NCBI GenBank assembly: GCA_038521825.1
Contig: JBCBKL010000001.1
Location: forward strand, 186,001 to 250,000
Length of the DNA stretch: 64,000 nt
DNA from: JBCBKL01 sp038521825
GTDB lineage: Bacteria; Pseudomonadota; Alphaproteobacteria; Rhodobacterales; Rhodobacteraceae
Direction: 5' to 3'
Shown here: positions 43,201-52,369 of the stretch, piece by piece
Position numbering within the stretch: the first letter of the stretch is position 1
How the letters are laid out: every line of letters begins with the position of its first letter
Program-made: the position numbers and the translations under genes
Notes under the pieces: generated by a model
What the model saw: only the letters and a program-made list of their open reading frames with translations
Databases searched by the model: none
Told to the model about the DNA's origin: nothing

Positions 43201-44408
43201 CTGAGCGCGCTCCGCTCCGCCACAAAAACACCCTCGGCTATGCTATCGGCAGGGTGCAGGATCACCCTTTGGCCTGTCTCGACACCGCCCAGCAACTCCG
43301 CGTGGATGCCGTCCCTGCGGCCGATGGTGATCTCGACTTCCTGAGCCAGCTCGTTCTCGACCACGTAGGTGAACCATGCGTTGTTGCGCTGGAAGATCGC
43401 CGATAGCGGGATCAGCAGCACATCGTCGTTGCGCCATTCCTCGATCCGAAGAAAGACGGAAAAACCATCGCTTACACCGGCCCATTCGGCTGGAGGTGAG
43501 GTGAAGGTGAGAATGGCGTCCACGCGCTGTTCCTCGATACCCAAGGCGGAAACCTTGGTGCGTGCGGATGGTTCGATCAGTTCCAGCTCGGCGGTTAGAA
43601 CATCCTCTCCGCCCCATCGTTCCACGATCGCGGGCGCTCCTGCCTTCAGACGGGTTGCATCCGATGACAGCAGATCGGCCACGATCTCAAGATCCCTTGG
43701 GTCGCCAACTGAAAGCAGCTGGTCCCCCGCTTGAACGGGCCGTTCGCTTTCGCTCTCGATCGACAGAACCACACCATTGACGGGGGAAAGCAAATCCATG
43801 CAACATGCGCCGCCCCGCTGGTTGACCTCCGGTTCGATTAGCGCGGCGCGGGCGCGCTCGGCTGCGCTCTCGGCCATGGTGAGTTGCGCCACCGCCGCTG
43901 CCACAGTCGCCCGCGCGATGGTGAGCCGCTGGTCGTCATCTTCGAGCCGTGTTAATGACGATGCGCCGCGCTCGACCAGTTGGGTCGATCTATTGAATTG
44001 CGTCAGCGCGTATTTTTCTTCTTCTTCTGACCGGATCAGTTCGGTCTTGGCCACTTCGACAAAAGCCTCTGCTTCGTGCAGGTCGGCCTCGGCCTGAGCC
44101 CGTGTTCGGGCGTCCAGAAAGGCGGGCGCGGCTGGCTCTACCCGCGCTACGACCGTTTCGCCACCAACGACCGGGTCGCCTACACGGACTGGCATGCGTA
44201 AGGACGTTCCGGCGATGGGTGATGACACTTCATAGATCTCACGGATCCGCGTCTCTCCGTCGGCATTCACGGTGACGGTGATCGTTCCGCGCTCGATGGT
44301 TGCGAGGTCGATGGGCACCGGCTCGGTCCGGAATGCCGTGAAGCCGAGACCAAGAACAAGGCCGCCGCCTAGCAGGACAAGGACAATGGTACGCAGGGAA
44401 AGATGCAT
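43197..44408 (-). CDS. HlyD/MacA-type efflux adaptor subunit
   Basis: 403 residues: an N-terminal anchor (about 7-25, IVLVLLGGGLVLGLGFTAF), barrel-sandwich start (YEVSSPIAGTSLRMPVRVGD), a helical hairpin (about 100-195, rich in Ala/Glu), then LLSPVNGVVLSIESESERPVQAGD and a C-terminal beta-barrel and membrane-proximal part. It should link the MacB-like permease to an outer-membrane channel. Four bases separate it from the permease stop; it overlaps phaC. No TolC homologue is encoded nearby. Confidence 0.87.
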   Translation of the reverse strand: MHLSLRTIVLVLLGGGLVLGLGFTAFRTEPVPIDLATIERGTITVTVNADGETRIREIYEVSSPIAGTSLRMPVRVGDPVVGGETVVARVEPAAPAFLDARTRAQAEADLHEAEAFVEVAKTELIRSEEEEKYALTQFNRSTQLVERGASSLTRLEDDDQRLTIARATVAAAVAQLTMAESAAERARAALIEPEVNQRGGACCMDLLSPVNGVVLSIESESERPVQAGDQLLSVGDPRDLEIVADLLSSDATRLKAGAPAIVERWGGEDVLTAELELIEPSARTKVSALGIEEQRVDAILTFTSPPAEWAGVSDGFSVFLRIEEWRNDDVLLIPLSAIFQRNNAWFTYVVENELAQEVEITIGRRDGIHAELLGGVETGQRVILHPADSIAEGVFVAERSALR

Positions 44409-44412
44409 CTGG

Positions 44413-46785
44413 TTACTCCCTCGTTTTCATCACTTCGATCAGGTCGAGCCGTCCAAGGCGCCGGGCCACAAGCGCGACAGAGGCTGCAGCAACACCCAAA
44501 ACCAGCAAACTTGCCTGCGCGTATGTCTGGGTGTCCAGGATCAGTGGAATTGCATACAGATCGCTGGAGAACGACGTCGTCATCAGGCGGGCAATCTCGG
44601 TTCCGATCCACCAGCCTACCGGTTGGGCCAGGATTGCAAGCAGCATGACCTCTCCGATCAGGATGTATGCAACCTCGCCACGACTAAAACCCAGGATCCG
44701 CAGACTGGCCAATTCGCGGGCCCGTTCGGAAAGCTGGATGCGCGCCGAATTATAGGCGACGCCCAGCGTAATCACGCCGCCAAGAACCGCGTAGATCGTC
44801 GTGACGACCAGAACGTTCTGGCTCAGTGTCTTGAGAAAGATCTCGCGGTTTTGCGCCAGATCGATCGTTCCCGTGAGGCCTGGAAACTCCTTGAGGCGAG
44901 TATGGAATTCTTCCACATCATCGCCTGCGAGGGTAACGTTCACGTTGGACATTCGAAGGTTCTGCCGGAAAAGCCTGTTGAGCGTTTCGAGATCAAAGTA
45001 AGCACCCAGCCCAAAGTACTGAACGATGACCGCGCTTACCGGCACTTCGAACGTTTCACGCAGTCCGCTCTGGAACTCGATTGTGACAACATCGCCAACA
45101 TCAACATTCAGCGCGTCGGCCAGCCGGTCCGAGATCACAACGCCTGCGGGCCCTGCGGTGATCACGCGGCCCTCGTTGTCGACAATGCGGCTCAGGTCGG
45201 CATCCTTGGGAAAGGCCGACACCGCAAGCCGCTTTTCCAGATGACCCGATCGCAGAACGGCGGAATGAAATTGCTGCGGCTCGGCCTGCAGAACGCCGGG
45301 CAGGTTCTGCACCTCTTGCAGCGCCACCAGCGGTTCGTCCTCGTCGAAAAGCAGCATATAGTCCTGACGGTTCGACTGGTAGAATCCCTTGTCGACGATT
45401 TCGTCCATCGCGTCCGGAAAAAAGTTCGAGGCCACCAGAACCGAAACCGCCAACGCCATGCCAAGCGATGTCATCGCCGCGCGCATCGGCCACCGGACGA
45501 GGCTTCGCAGGATCATCCGTGTCGGCTGGGCGAGGCCGGCCAGACCCATCAATCGGTCCGCAAAGGATTGCCGGAAATTCGGCGGTGCAGGGGGTGACAT
45601 CGCCACCGCCGGAGCAAGCCGGGCGGCTTTCAACGCGCTGCGCAAGGCGCCTGCCGATGTCGCGGCCAGGCCCAGAATGGCAGAAAGCGCATAGATCGAG
45701 CTGGGGACCCGAAAGACCAGAAAGGGAAAGTCGTAGTATTTGGCATAAAGATCCGCCATCTCGCGGGCCAGCCAGCTTCCCGCCACCCACCCAAGGCCGA
45801 TGCCCAGTACGGCGATCAGACCCGCAAGCATCAGGTAATGAACGCAGATTTCAGTGTTTGAATACCCGATCGCCTTCATCAGACCGATTTCGGTTCGCTC
45901 CAGAAATACGATGCGGCCCATGACCATGTTGACCAGGAACACCGTGATCCCCAGGAAAACGGGCGGCAAGATATAGGCGAGGGTCTGAAGCTGTTCGATC
46001 TCGGTCTGGACGAATGCGTTCGAGACCTGATCCTCACGCTCGATAGCATCTTCGCCGCCGTAGGGTTCCAGCAACTCGTCCAGAGCGTCCAAAACCGGTT
46101 CGACGGGCGCACGCGGCACCAGCGTCAGGCTGATATCCGAAAACGCGCCTGACATCCCGTAGGCGGACTCGACCGTTTCGGCCGACATCCAGAGAATGCC
46201 GTAAGTTGAGCTGTCGGGCATCAGGGCGCCGGGACCGATCGTATAGACGAACTCGGGTGACAGGGCAGTGCCGGTAATGATCAACTCACGCCTGCTGCCG
46301 TTCAGGTTGGCCACAAAGCGGTCACCGATCAGAAATCCGTTTTCCTCGGCAAAGGGCTCGTTGACCACGACCTGCTGGCTCGAATCCGGATCGGGCCAAT
46401 GCCCGCTGCGCAGCAGGGGCACGTTCAGCCGTTGCTCACCAAACTCGGGTCGCGAGATCAGCAGACCAGTTGCGGGGTCGCTGCGACCCGGAAGATCAAG
46501 AACGGCATAGCCCCGCACCTGCGCCTCGATGGTCGCAACGCCATCGATGGCCTGAATTTCCTGCAGCAAGGTGACAGGGGCGCGGCGCGCACTTGCAAAG
46601 ACCTGAGCAAAGCGGTGGCGGTCGTAATAGGTCTGCAGCGTTTCTTCCAGCGCGCGCGACATTCCAACGGACATAAGGATGACCGTGACACCCGCCGCAA
46701 GCACAAGGGCAATGGCAAGACCCTGAACCGAGAGCCTGCGAAAATCCCTCAGCAGCTTGATATCTATGGCTGTAAAGGCGCTCAC
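44413..46785 (-). CDS. FtsX-domain ABC permease, two FtsX modules
   Basis: 790 residues with an N-terminal helix (about 18-40), a periplasmic domain, a first FtsX-type helical block (about 270-390, VFLGITVFLVNMVMGRIVFLE), a second periplasmic domain and a second block at the C-terminus (VVTTIYAVLGGVITLGVAYNS, ELASLRILGFSRGEVAYI). This double layout resembles LolC/E-like or BceB-type permeases rather than the shorter MacB. Two GTG codons (46788, 46785) can start it; I take 46785, giving a GTGA overlap with the ATPase stop. Cargo unknown. Confidence 0.87.
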   Translation of the reverse strand: MSAFTAIDIKLLRDFRRLSVQGLAIALVLAAGVTVILMSVGMSRALEETLQTYYDRHRFAQVFASARRAPVTLLQEIQAIDGVATIEAQVRGYAVLDLPGRSDPATGLLISRPEFGEQRLNVPLLRSGHWPDPDSSQQVVVNEPFAEENGFLIGDRFVANLNGSRRELIITGTALSPEFVYTIGPGALMPDSSTYGILWMSAETVESAYGMSGAFSDISLTLVPRAPVEPVLDALDELLEPYGGEDAIEREDQVSNAFVQTEIEQLQTLAYILPPVFLGITVFLVNMVMGRIVFLERTEIGLMKAIGYSNTEICVHYLMLAGLIAVLGIGLGWVAGSWLAREMADLYAKYYDFPFLVFRVPSSIYALSAILGLAATSAGALRSALKAARLAPAVAMSPPAPPNFRQSFADRLMGLAGLAQPTRMILRSLVRWPMRAAMTSLGMALAVSVLVASNFFPDAMDEIVDKGFYQSNRQDYMLLFDEDEPLVALQEVQNLPGVLQAEPQQFHSAVLRSGHLEKRLAVSAFPKDADLSRIVDNEGRVITAGPAGVVISDRLADALNVDVGDVVTIEFQSGLRETFEVPVSAVIVQYFGLGAYFDLETLNRLFRQNLRMSNVNVTLAGDDVEEFHTRLKEFPGLTGTIDLAQNREIFLKTLSQNVLVVTTIYAVLGGVITLGVAYNSARIQLSERARELASLRILGFSRGEVAYILIGEVMLLAILAQPVGWWIGTEIARLMTTSFSSDLYAIPLILDTQTYAQASLLVLGVAAASVALVARRLGRLDLIEVMKTRE

Positions 46786-47516
46786 CACGAAATCTCCGAA
46801 GGGGCAAGACGGGTGTCATTGACGCTGACGCTTGCGATCTTGCCGTCCTGAAAGTTGATGACGCGGTGGGCCATCTTCTGAATGGCGGCATTGTGCGTGA
46901 TCACCGCCGTGGTCGTTCCGAATTCGTCATTGATATGGCGCAGGGTTTCGAGCACCCGAACGCCGGTGTGACTGTCGAGCGCGCCCGTCGGCTCGTCGCA
47001 TAGCAGCACCTCGGGGCGTTTCGCGATAGCCCGCGCAATGGCAACCCGTTGTTGTTCGCCTCCCGACATTTGCGCGGGGAAATGATCCATACGGTGGTCC
47101 AGCCCGACCAGGGCCAAAGCTTCGGCCGGGGTCATCGGATCGGTCGCGACATCGGTTACCAGCTGGACGTTTTCGCGGGCTGTGAGGCTAGGTACGAGAT
47201 TATAGAACTGAAAGACAAATCCCACGTGGTTGCGCCGATAGCGTGTCAGGCCACGATCAGAGAGGTAGGTCAGTTCAAGTTCACGAAACCAGATCCGGCC
47301 CTCGGTCGGATGGTCAAGGCCACCAAGGATATTCAGCAGCGTCGACTTGCCCGATCCCGATGGGCCAAGCAGCACGGCAAGTTCCCCTGCATAAAGCTCC
47401 AAATCGATACCGGCGAGGGCATGCACCTTGACCTCTCCGGTGTCATAGACCTTCGTGACGCCTTCGGTTCGGAAGATCATCTCCGGTACAGATCCAGGTA
47501 TCTCGGCTAAGCTCAT
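46782..47516 (-). CDS. LolD/MacB-type ABC ATPase
   Basis: 244 residues: Walker A GPSGSGKST, Q-loop FQFYNLVPSL, signature MSGGEQQR, Walker B VLLCDEPTGALD, switch His in VITHNAAI. Pairs with the FtsX-domain permease that overlaps its end and with the HlyD adaptor. ATG overlaps the flavodoxin stop (ATGA at 47513-47516). Member of the type VII ABC group that drives export or envelope remodelling. Confidence 0.92.
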   Translation of the reverse strand: MSLAEIPGSVPEMIFRTEGVTKVYDTGEVKVHALAGIDLELYAGELAVLLGPSGSGKSTLLNILGGLDHPTEGRIWFRELELTYLSDRGLTRYRRNHVGFVFQFYNLVPSLTARENVQLVTDVATDPMTPAEALALVGLDHRMDHFPAQMSGGEQQRVAIARAIAKRPEVLLCDEPTGALDSHTGVRVLETLRHINDEFGTTTAVITHNAAIQKMAHRVINFQDGKIASVSVNDTRLAPSEISW

Positions 47517-48025
47517 GCCGTTGCAACTCCTTCCGCGGTCCCTTCGGCGAGAGCGTCGACGAATTCGGCAATCTTGGTTTGCATAGTGAGCGTATTCAGA
47601 TCGCGGCTGCCGATCGTCATCGCGGCATCAAGATCGCGGCCCAGGTGATACCTGAATTTGTTGATGGGGGCAGAGAGCAACCTCCGGTCGCCGCTGGTCA
47701 GAAACAGGCCGACTTTTTGGGGCAGCTCCATCTGCTGGGCGAGAAACGATATCAGGGGCGGCGCGGGGTTGCCGGCCCAGACGGGGCCGATCAGCACCAG
47801 CGTTCGGATGTCCGACAGACTCACAGGGTCCGATGTCAGCTTGGGTGACCTGCCCCTGAGCGCATCACGGCCAGCGAAATAATACCATAGAACCGGGGTT
47901 TGGTATGCATTGACCGTAAGCTCGTGTAACGGGCCGTCGAGCGCACCCGCAATTGCCTCGGCCAGAACGCGAGAATTGCCCGTTCGCGAATAGTAGACTA
48001 CGATCGTCTTCGGTGTCTCGGCCAT
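47513..48025 (-). CDS. Flavodoxin-like FMN protein
   Basis: 170 residues with the FMN phosphate loop YYSRTGNSRVLAEAIA near the N-terminus, and later VLIGPVWAGNPAPPLISFL and FLTSGDRRL, the second and third flavin-contact regions. The layout matches flavodoxin/NAD(P)H-quinone oxidoreductase-like proteins rather than nifF-type flavodoxin. First gene of the operon with the ABC/HlyD/PhaC genes, an unexpected partner. Its redox partner is unknown. Confidence 0.85.
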   Translation of the reverse strand: MAETPKTIVVYYSRTGNSRVLAEAIAGALDGPLHELTVNAYQTPVLWYYFAGRDALRGRSPKLTSDPVSLSDIRTLVLIGPVWAGNPAPPLISFLAQQMELPQKVGLFLTSGDRRLLSAPINKFRYHLGRDLDAAMTIGSRDLNTLTMQTKIAEFVDALAEGTAEGVATA

Positions 48026-48138
48026 CAGGTTTTCTCCCTAACCCAAGGCTGTTCTGCACCGATTCCGGATTTTGGGATTTGACTAGTGTCAAGGTGCGCC
48101 GATACGGGCGGCAGGGCGCGCAACCCCGTTGGCGAAGG

Positions 48139-49716
48139 TCAGTCCGAAAAGAGGTATTCGAGACCCGCAATCTCGCGCGCCGTGTCCTGCTGGATGCCCA
48201 GAAACCCGGATAACGAACGGGCGTTCTTGTCCAGCGCTGCAGTCTCGCGCATCTGATAGAGGTTTTCGAGGCTTGCATCGTGCAGGCGATCGCGCTCGAA
48301 ATCGATCTCGTTCCGGATGGTGGGCAGCAATCGCTCGAACGCTTCGGCCGGTGTTTGATCGCCCGCAAGGCCGACCCGCTTGGCATGCCCTTCAAGGTAG
48401 TCGTCGCTGAACTGGCATTGAATGTCCAAAAGCCGCGTGATTGATCGGTCCGACACGAAATCCTGGATCAGGTCGAGACTGCCGGGATCCATGCACACAA
48501 TCAGCCGGTCGGTTTCGTAATAATCAAACAGCATGCGGGTCAGGGCTCTGCGATGCCGCATCCGTTTTGCCAGCGTCGTCTGGATGCCGCCCAGATCGGG
48601 CAGGGCGGTCGCTTCTTCGTTGAAGAGGTATTCGATGGCCGGCACGTTGGTGACCTGCCGGATCCGCTCAAGCAGGCGCTTTGCGACGTGCCACTTTTTG
48701 CAGACGACGATCATCAACTCGCGCTCGCGACCCAGCGTGCTTTCGGTTTCCCAGAAACGCGGGGCAAAGCGGCGGCCGACACGACCGCGGCCCGTGAGGA
48801 ACTGGAACAGGCTCCGCCCCTCGTTCGAGATTTTGAATGTAATGCCCTCGGCCGCATAAAGCTGGCCCAACCGTTCCTTCAAGTCGACCGCATCGGGGCT
48901 GATCTTTCTTGCGAACAGAAAGTCCTGCGACAGCAGCAAATCATAGTGATCGTTGTAGAATGTGACCGGCAGCCCGTAATCGGTAAACATCAGGAAGGTC
49001 AAGGTCCGGGGATTGATCTCACTCTCGGGAATGAGATGCCTGACGATCGTCTGGAAAAAGGTCTCATCCGGGATCCACGTCGTCGCAAAAAAGCGCATCA
49101 CATCGCTGCGGGTCGCGACAAACTGCATGATCTTTTCCACGGTCTGCCGACGCAGACACCACCATTGGCTGCCGATCTGGATCTGCAGATCCTTGGGGAT
49201 ACTACGCCGCAGGCCAAGACTCTTCTGCAGGTTGAACGACGCATAGAACAGCTTGCTCTGGGTGCGTTCATTAAAGAAGTGGCGGTAGATCAGGCGTTCT
49301 TCCTTGAAGCCCGTCTTGATCCAACTGCTTTGAAAAAAGTCAAAACTCTCGATGAAGTCGACATCGTTCTCGTCGAGATAGTGATGCGCATACTCCGCCG
49401 ACTTGATGGCCATGCAATCGCCCGAAAGCATGTAGAAATGCGTGGCTCTCGGAAAGGTGTCCAGCGCGGTTTCAAGTGCATTCAGGGTCGCTTCGACAAG
49501 GCTCCACTCGCCCCATCCGCATTTCACGCGGCGTTTCGCAAACACCACGTTCGGATCGTCGGCAAGAGCGGCTTTGATGGCTTCAAAGTCGCTCGGTTTC
49601 GCACGGGCATCGAAGTGAATGGATAGATAATCACCGACTGCGGTCAGTTGTTTGGCCTGCGCGATGATCGCCGCAGGGTCCTTGTGACACAGTAGAATAT
49701 AGGCGATTTTCGCCAT
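48139..49716 (-). CDS. Core-2/I-branching-type glycosyltransferase (DUF5927-like)
   Basis: 525 residues. The N-terminal 280 residues have the beta-1,6-N-acetylglucosaminyltransferase (GT14) pattern: AYILLCHKDP, HFDARAKPSDFE, VKCGWGEWSLVEATLNAL, YMLSGDCMAIKSAEYAHHYL, IGSQWWCLRRQTVEKIM and WIPDETFFQTIV. The remainder matches the extra C-terminal domain found in many Rhodobacterales members. It has no signal peptide or membrane helix, so it acts in the cytoplasm, perhaps on a lipid-linked or polysaccharide precursor. Divergent from a sulfotransferase gene. Confidence 0.85.
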   Translation of the reverse strand: MAKIAYILLCHKDPAAIIAQAKQLTAVGDYLSIHFDARAKPSDFEAIKAALADDPNVVFAKRRVKCGWGEWSLVEATLNALETALDTFPRATHFYMLSGDCMAIKSAEYAHHYLDENDVDFIESFDFFQSSWIKTGFKEERLIYRHFFNERTQSKLFYASFNLQKSLGLRRSIPKDLQIQIGSQWWCLRRQTVEKIMQFVATRSDVMRFFATTWIPDETFFQTIVRHLIPESEINPRTLTFLMFTDYGLPVTFYNDHYDLLLSQDFLFARKISPDAVDLKERLGQLYAAEGITFKISNEGRSLFQFLTGRGRVGRRFAPRFWETESTLGRERELMIVVCKKWHVAKRLLERIRQVTNVPAIEYLFNEEATALPDLGGIQTTLAKRMRHRRALTRMLFDYYETDRLIVCMDPGSLDLIQDFVSDRSITRLLDIQCQFSDDYLEGHAKRVGLAGDQTPAEAFERLLPTIRNEIDFERDRLHDASLENLYQMRETAALDKNARSLSGFLGIQQDTAREIAGLEYLFSD

Positions 49717-49857
49717 TCTCGACCCGTTGCTATTGTTTCTCAGCCGCCTCGACTATGACGATAAATCTTAGGGATGATTGAATAAACACGATTTCTTTGC
49801 TTTTTTACCTTTGACAACGGGTGCGGCAGTCAAGCGGCACCTTAAAAAGAGGCGAGT

Positions 49858-50676
49858 ATGGGTTTTCCTGGTACCTGGATGACGGAGAGCGAGAGTGTCG
49901 TGTATCGCGTCGTGCCAAAATGCGCCTGCTCCACCATCGGCCAGATCATGTATTTCTCCGATCATGGCGTGTTTTTCGATGGTGACATCCACGATGCAAC
50001 GAACGGCCTTCACAAATGGGCTCAAGAGCATAGCCAGGACGCCATCCAGGAAAACGTGTGCAACCATCGCAGTTTTGCGTTTACCTGCGTGCGGAACCCA
50101 TACACCCGCGTCCTGAGTTCGTTCTTCGACAAGATTTGCGGCATCCAGCGCAATGGCAATCGGTACCGCGGTAACCTCGTTCCGATGCTGATCCAGAAGT
50201 ACGGCATCGAGGTTGGCGGCGAAGACGGCAAGCAGGACTTTGACCAGATAAAGTCGTTTCGCCGCTTTCTGCTCTTTGCGCGCGATACGATCCGCTGGCG
50301 GCGTCCAATGGATCCTGACATTCATTGGTCGGCCATGTCTGGTCACATCAGCACTTTCATCGTGAATGGCGGTCAGTACGACCACATCTTCTGGACCGAG
50401 AAGTTCAACGACGGTATGGCGCAGGTTCTCAAGTCCATCGAGACACCCGTGCCCATCGATCTAGCGCAGATCCCGCGCTTTAACGAAAGCGAGGGCCACG
50501 GCCCAAAGAGAGCTTTTCCGGTCGAAGACTATTTTGACGACCTGTCGATGCACCTTGTCTACGAGATCTACAAACGCGATTTCGAGCTGTTCAAGTATGA
50601 CTTTGAAAATCCGGCCAACAAGATGCCCATCGGCGAAATCGACCTGGACGAGGTTCACGCCAAACTGGGCGAGTGA
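49858..50676 (+). CDS. Sulfotransferase family protein
   Basis: 272 residues of the Sulfotransfer_2 type. The PAPS 5'-phosphosulfate loop is VVPKCACSTIGQIM (K and S/T positions kept) and the 3'-phosphate segment is CVRNPYTRVLSSFFDKI. Such enzymes move sulfate from PAPS onto a carbohydrate, lipid or protein. It lacks a signal or membrane segment. Divergent from the GT14-like gene; a shared role in a sulfated surface glycan is plausible but inferred. Ribosome site AAGAGGCGAG precedes ATG 49858. Confidence 0.82.
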   Translation: MGFPGTWMTESESVVYRVVPKCACSTIGQIMYFSDHGVFFDGDIHDATNGLHKWAQEHSQDAIQENVCNHRSFAFTCVRNPYTRVLSSFFDKICGIQRNGNRYRGNLVPMLIQKYGIEVGGEDGKQDFDQIKSFRRFLLFARDTIRWRRPMDPDIHWSAMSGHISTFIVNGGQYDHIFWTEKFNDGMAQVLKSIETPVPIDLAQIPRFNESEGHGPKRAFPVEDYFDDLSMHLVYEIYKRDFELFKYDFENPANKMPIGEIDLDEVHAKLGE

Positions 50677-50733
50677 CCCAGCCCGCTGACATTGCCTTGC
50701 GCACAAAGCTCCCAGACCCTAAATCGCGGTGTC

Positions 50734-51210
50734 ATGGCCAAACCCAAGACAGATCCGAACTACAAGGTCGTTGCCGAAAACCGGCGCGCACGCTTCGATT
50801 ACGCAATCGAGGACGATCTTGAATGCGGCATCGTGCTCGAAGGGTCAGAGGTCAAATCACTGCGCGGCGGCGGCGTGAACATCGCCGACAGCTATGCGGC
50901 AGTGGATGACGGGGAGCTGTGGCTGGTCAACAGCTACTTCCCACCCTACGAGCAAGCCAAGACATTCCGCCACGAAGAGCGTCGGCGCCGTAAGCTTTTG
51001 GTTTCTCGAAAAGAGCTGTCTAACCTTTGGAACGCCACGCAACGCAAGGGCATGACCCTTGTTCCGCTGGTGCTGTATTTCAATCACAAGGGCATCGCCA
51101 AGCTCAAGATCGGGATCGCCAAAGGCAAGAAAGTCACCGACAAGCGCGAAACAAGCGCCAAGCGGGATTGGGGCCGCCAGAAACAGCGGTTGCTAAAGCA
51201 AGGCGGCTAG
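50734..51210 (+). CDS. smpB: SsrA-binding protein SmpB
   Basis: 158 residues; binds tmRNA and delivers it to stalled ribosomes. Family segments: YKVVAENRRARFDYAIED, EGSEVKSLRGGGVNIADSYA, NSYFPPYEQAKTF, RRKLLVSRKEL, KGMTLVPLVLYFN and the basic tail KRETSAKRDWGRQK. ATG 50734 matches the family N-terminus; an upstream ATG at 50692 adds 14 odd residues. Its stop overlaps the Hint gene's stop on the other strand (CTAG at 51207-51210). The tmRNA gene itself is not here. Confidence 0.95.
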   Translation: MAKPKTDPNYKVVAENRRARFDYAIEDDLECGIVLEGSEVKSLRGGGVNIADSYAAVDDGELWLVNSYFPPYEQAKTFRHEERRRRKLLVSRKELSNLWNATQRKGMTLVPLVLYFNHKGIAKLKIGIAKGKKVTDKRETSAKRDWGRQKQRLLKQGG

Positions 51211-52202
51211 GCCAGCACCAGCGCTTCGTGGCTTTTGATGTTCGGCCTTGCGAGGCTGAGCTTGAGCTTTTTTCGCAAGCCGGGAAACAGGCCAAGGATC
51301 TCTTCCGATTGGGGATCGTCTTCGTCAATTGCTGCCGCATCCGGGAAATAGGATTCCGTCGGGACGCCATTGGAAAAGATGATCTCGTGGGCATCGAAAA
51401 GAACGTGGTAATAGGTCACCTCGCCGCCGTCCCGGCGGGTGATCGTTTCGTCGTTCACCAGAAATTTGGCCGCGACCAGCACTTCATCCATGCCGGTGAC
51501 GACCTGAACCTTGCGGCCTGACATCAGGACCCTGTGGTTTGGCGACACCACGAGCTGCCCTTCATTCCCGATCGCACCATCCTCAAAAACGATGGGGGCC
51601 AGATCGCCAAGGGCGGCGACGGTCGTGTGCCCGATCCAGCGGATCTTTTGGAAGCCGTTATCCATTGTCAGTACGAGATCGCCCACCTTCAGGCTTTCGA
51701 TCTGCTTTGGGCCGTGACGGGTTACGATCCGGGTGCCGGCAGCGAAACAGGCAAGATTGATATACGGGACCTCACCACCCCCGATGTTCCCCTCGGCGGT
51801 AAAGACATTCTGAACACCCGGAACAAGCGGTTGGTTCGTGACCACGGCGGTTGTCGTGTTGTTGCCTGTATTGTTGGAACCAATGGTGATGGAGTAGAGT
51901 TCTAGTCCGCCCGGCGTCGTTATAACGTAATTCACCAATACACGCTGGCCGACCGAGTAGGTCACGCCGTCCAGTGTTATCGGGGCATTGAGTGTCTGGT
52001 TGTTTGAGTTGATCTCGTCGAAACCATCGTTGCCGCCATCATTCACCTCAAGCTGCTGAAAGGTCGCTCCGGTATTCAGCTGGATGTTAAAATCCGGACT
52101 ACCGGCTGCCTGCGCACCCCCTTCGTTCGGCGGTCTGATGTTGCCGCCCGTCGTGCTGAAATCATTCAGCTGATAGACCCATTGAAGTGTCTCGATTGCC
52201 AT
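51207..52202 (-). CDS. Hint (hedgehog/intein)-domain protein
   Basis: 331 residues. An N-terminal part of about 150 residues, Gly/Asn/Thr-rich, leads to the Hint domain beginning at C152 (ACFAAGTRIVTRHGPKQIES), then GDLVLTMDNGFQKIRWIGH, VVSPNHRVLM and TYYHVLFDAHEIIFSNGVPTESY. Such Hint_2 proteins are frequent in Rhodobacteraceae and may self-cleave at the Cys, freeing the N-terminal domain. No signal peptide is visible; type I secretion is possible given the acidic beta-rich N-part, but no RTX repeats are seen. Confidence 0.85.
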   Translation of the reverse strand: MAIETLQWVYQLNDFSTTGGNIRPPNEGGAQAAGSPDFNIQLNTGATFQQLEVNDGGNDGFDEINSNNQTLNAPITLDGVTYSVGQRVLVNYVITTPGGLELYSITIGSNNTGNNTTTAVVTNQPLVPGVQNVFTAEGNIGGGEVPYINLACFAAGTRIVTRHGPKQIESLKVGDLVLTMDNGFQKIRWIGHTTVAALGDLAPIVFEDGAIGNEGQLVVSPNHRVLMSGRKVQVVTGMDEVLVAAKFLVNDETITRRDGGEVTYYHVLFDAHEIIFSNGVPTESYFPDAAAIDEDDPQSEEILGLFPGLRKKLKLSLARPNIKSHEALVLA

Positions 52203-52369
52203 GCCCGCATCCCGTTTCGAGGCAGCCTATCAGATATCTTTAGAAATCGTGAATACCTCATTCAGAAGATTAATTCTGATCGCGTCGGCGGTAACGGTTC
52301 TTTTTGCTCATCTTGTCACCGTCACTGCCGGGCGATACCCATGTGTCACAGATTAAGAGGGCGTGATGC

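Noticed and set aside
42229..43344. 371-codon ORF antisense to phaC
   Set aside because: Opposite a synthase with full catalytic triad; no family similarity.
44272..45597. 441-codon ORF antisense to the HlyD and permease genes
   Set aside because: Crosses two real genes on the other strand; Arg/His-rich shadow composition.
48553..49626. 357-codon ORF antisense to the glycosyltransferase
   Set aside because: Shadow; the - strand product carries all GT14 motifs.
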